From: Bacillota bacterium | GTDB taxonomy: Bacteria > Bacillota > Clostridia > Christensenellales > CAG-138 | Length of the DNA stretch: 6,466 nt | NCBI GenBank assembly: GCA_023453725.1 | Contig: JAEXTB010000302.1 | Coordinates: 1-6,466 of the forward strand | Direction: 5' to 3' | Part shown: one piece after another, positions 4,900 through 6,466 of the stretch | How the letters are laid out: each line of letters begins with the position of its first letter | How positions within the stretch are numbered: the stretch's first letter is position 1 | The notes under the pieces: generated by a model | The model's database searches: none | Told to the model about the DNA's origin: nothing | What the model saw: the letters and a program-made list of their open reading frames with translations, nothing else | Made by a program: the position numbers and the translations under genes

Positions 4900-6466
4900 T
4901 TGCGGCGGTTGGTTCGGTTTTTGGTTCCGTTTAAAAAGCAGATGATATTAGGCCCCCTCTCTAAACTCACAGAGGCGGTGCTTGAGCTTTTTATCCCCCT
5001 GATGATGATGCACATCATAGACAACGGCGTGGCGAAAGGGGATACGGCCTATATCTGGCGGATGGGCGGCGGCATGCTTCTGGTGTCCATTGTAGGGTTT
5101 GGTTTTGCACTGTTATGCCAGTATTACGCTTCGCTTGCGGCGCAGGGGGTGGGGACAAACCTGCGCAATGCGGTGTTTCAGCACATCAACCGTCTTTCGT
5201 TTGCGGAACTCGACCGGTTTGGCACGCCTACGCTCATTAACCGTGTTACATCGGATGTCAACCAGCTGCAGTGGGCGGTCGCTATGCTCATCCGCCTTGT
5301 GCTCCGCTCGCCGTTTCTATGTATTGGCGGCTTTGTGATGGCCGTATGGATTGACGTAAAGCTTTCTCTGATCATACTCGCAATCATACTCGTGTTTGGC
5401 GCAATATTGTATGTTACCATGACGCGCTCTGTGCCATTATTTCGCGGCGTACAGCAAAAGCTGGATACGCTCTCCCGCATACTGCGTGAAAATCTTTCAG
5501 GTGTGCGGGTCATCCGCGCGTTTGCGCGGGTGCGGGGGGAGAACAATCGGTTTTCAGAAGCGGCGGATGCGCATGCGGCTGCGGCCGTTACGGTGAACCG
5601 CGTTTCTGCGCTGGTCAACCCGCTGACCTCGTTTATCATGAACGCGGGCATTCTTCTTCTGATCTATTTTGGCGCGTTACGTGTCAACAGCAATACGCTC
5701 ACGACCGGTGAGGTGATTGCGCTCATCAATTATGTCATCGATATTTTGGCTTCCATGCTGGTGGTCGCAAATCTCGTATCTGTATTTACAAAGGCTGCGG
5801 CTTCGGCAGTGCGCGTGAACGAACTCTTCGATACACAGCCCTCCATTGTAGACGGAACGGGTGCTGCGCCCTCTTCTGCGGCGCCGGTGCTGCAATTTGA
5901 TGGCGTCTCCTTCCGTTACGCGAATGCGGCTGCGGATGCGCTAGAAGGCCTCAGCTTTACGTTAAACAAAGGAGAAACACTGGGCGTAATCGGCGGAACG
6001 GGCGCAGGCAAAAGTACATTGGCAAATTTGATTTGCCGGTTTTACGATGTTACTGAGGGCCGTGTTTTTCTGTATGGAGAGGATGTAAAAAACTATAAAC
6101 TCAATACGCTCCGGGAATACATCGGCGTGGTGCCGCAAAAATCCGTGATGTTTAGTGGGACGCTGCGTGAAAACCTGCGTTATGGCAATGCGGATGCATC
6201 CGATGAAGAATTGTGGGAGGCGCTGCGCATTGCGCAGGCAGACTTTGTACGCACTTTACAGGAAGGGCTGGATACCGCGGTGCTGCAGGGGGGCGTCAAT
6301 TTCAGCGGCGGTCAGAAACAAAGACTTTGTATTGCCCGGGCGCTTGTAAGAAAGCCCGCGCTGTTGATTTTAGACGATTCTGCAAGCGCCTTAGACTATA
6401 TGACAGAGGCGGCGTTAAGAAGAGAACTCAAAGCGCAAACAGATATGACGGTGGTGCAGATTACGC
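4900..6466 (+). CDS. ABC exporter half-transporter, probable degenerate subunit (3'-truncated by window)
   Basis: The protein is a membrane domain fused to an ATPase (MsbA/LmrA/MdlB-type exporter). Substrate cannot be told. The visible part is 522 residues, and the family is about 570-600, so roughly 55-75 residues are missing. Six membrane segments are expected near 17-37, 55-78, 128-150, 153-175, 240-262 and 270-295. The ATPase domain starts near 330: A-loop Tyr340, Walker A GGTGAGKST (365-373), Q-loop Gln413, signature FSGGQ (468-472) and Walker B ALLILDDSASALD (487-499). Asp493 stands where the catalytic Glu is normal. In heterodimeric exporters this marks the degenerate half, so a partner half-transporter is expected directly downstream. 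The H-loop lies past the window end. TTG 4900 is chosen because AGGAGAGGAG (4883-4892) ends seven bases upstream. An in-frame ATG at 4867 has only a weak ribosome site and would add an unlikely Cys-rich N-terminus. Confidence 0.93.
   Translation, partial: MRRLVRFLVPFKKQMILGPLSKLTEAVLELFIPLMMMHIIDNGVAKGDTAYIWRMGGGMLLVSIVGFGFALLCQYYASLAAQGVGTNLRNAVFQHINRLSFAELDRFGTPTLINRVTSDVNQLQWAVAMLIRLVLRSPFLCIGGFVMAVWIDVKLSLIILAIILVFGAILYVTMTRSVPLFRGVQQKLDTLSRILRENLSGVRVIRAFARVRGENNRFSEAADAHAAAAVTVNRVSALVNPLTSFIMNAGILLLIYFGALRVNSNTLTTGEVIALINYVIDILASMLVVANLVSVFTKAAASAVRVNELFDTQPSIVDGTGAAPSSAAPVLQFDGVSFRYANAAADALEGLSFTLNKGETLGVIGGTGAGKSTLANLICRFYDVTEGRVFLYGEDVKNYKLNTLREYIGVVPQKSVMFSGTLRENLRYGNADASDEELWEALRIAQADFVRTLQEGLDTAVLQGGVNFSGGQKQRLCIARALVRKPALLILDDSASALDYMTEAALRRELKAQTDMTVVQIT

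Noticed and set aside
4727..4945. Open frames in the gap before the exporter gene (4727-4945 and 4740-4934).
   Set aside because: They run through the terminator-like hairpin, lack ribosome sites and overlap the start of the exporter gene in another frame. The products look like random translation.

Overview
The window looks like chromosomal DNA of a low- to mid-GC Gram-positive bacterium, most likely a clostridial Firmicute. The signs are a sortase-type wall-anchored surface protein, AGGAG/GGGGG Shine-Dalgarno sites at short spacing, TTG start use, sigma-A-like promoters and a catabolite-control-like operator. This is inferred from style, not from a database match. All genes lie on the + strand. 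There is no RNA gene, insertion sequence or CRISPR array that I can support.

Layout. (1) 1-873: the 3' part of hypE, a [NiFe]-hydrogenase maturation enzyme, with its start outside the window. (2) 882-923: a near-consensus promoter whose start site is covered by a 14-bp LacI-family/cre-like dyad. It drives (3) 977-1876, a class II (zinc) aldolase-family gene closed by a clean intrinsic terminator at 1895-1920. (4) 1971-2096: a probable promoter and a long, nearly fully paired mRNA leader whose base overlaps the ribosome-binding site of the next gene. (5) 2108-4690: an 860-residue, cysteine-free surface protein with a signal peptide, a von Willebrand A domain with a MIDAS site, beta-sandwich modules, an acidic Gly/Pro linker, and a C-terminal sorting signal with the non-standard motif APNTG. 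(6) 4691-4899: a 209-bp gap with hairpins, a GC-rich terminator-like structure and a candidate promoter. (7) 4900-6466: an ABC exporter half-transporter that runs off the window. Its Walker B ends in Asp instead of Glu, so it is probably the degenerate half of a heterodimeric exporter.

The genes appear to be separate transcription units rather than one pathway: the end of a hydrogenase-maturation operon, a monocistronic carbon-metabolism gene, a monocistronic surface protein with its own leader, and the start of an exporter operon. The most original parts are regulatory: the structured leader before the surface protein, and the operator over the aldolase start site. I found no clear new multi-gene system.
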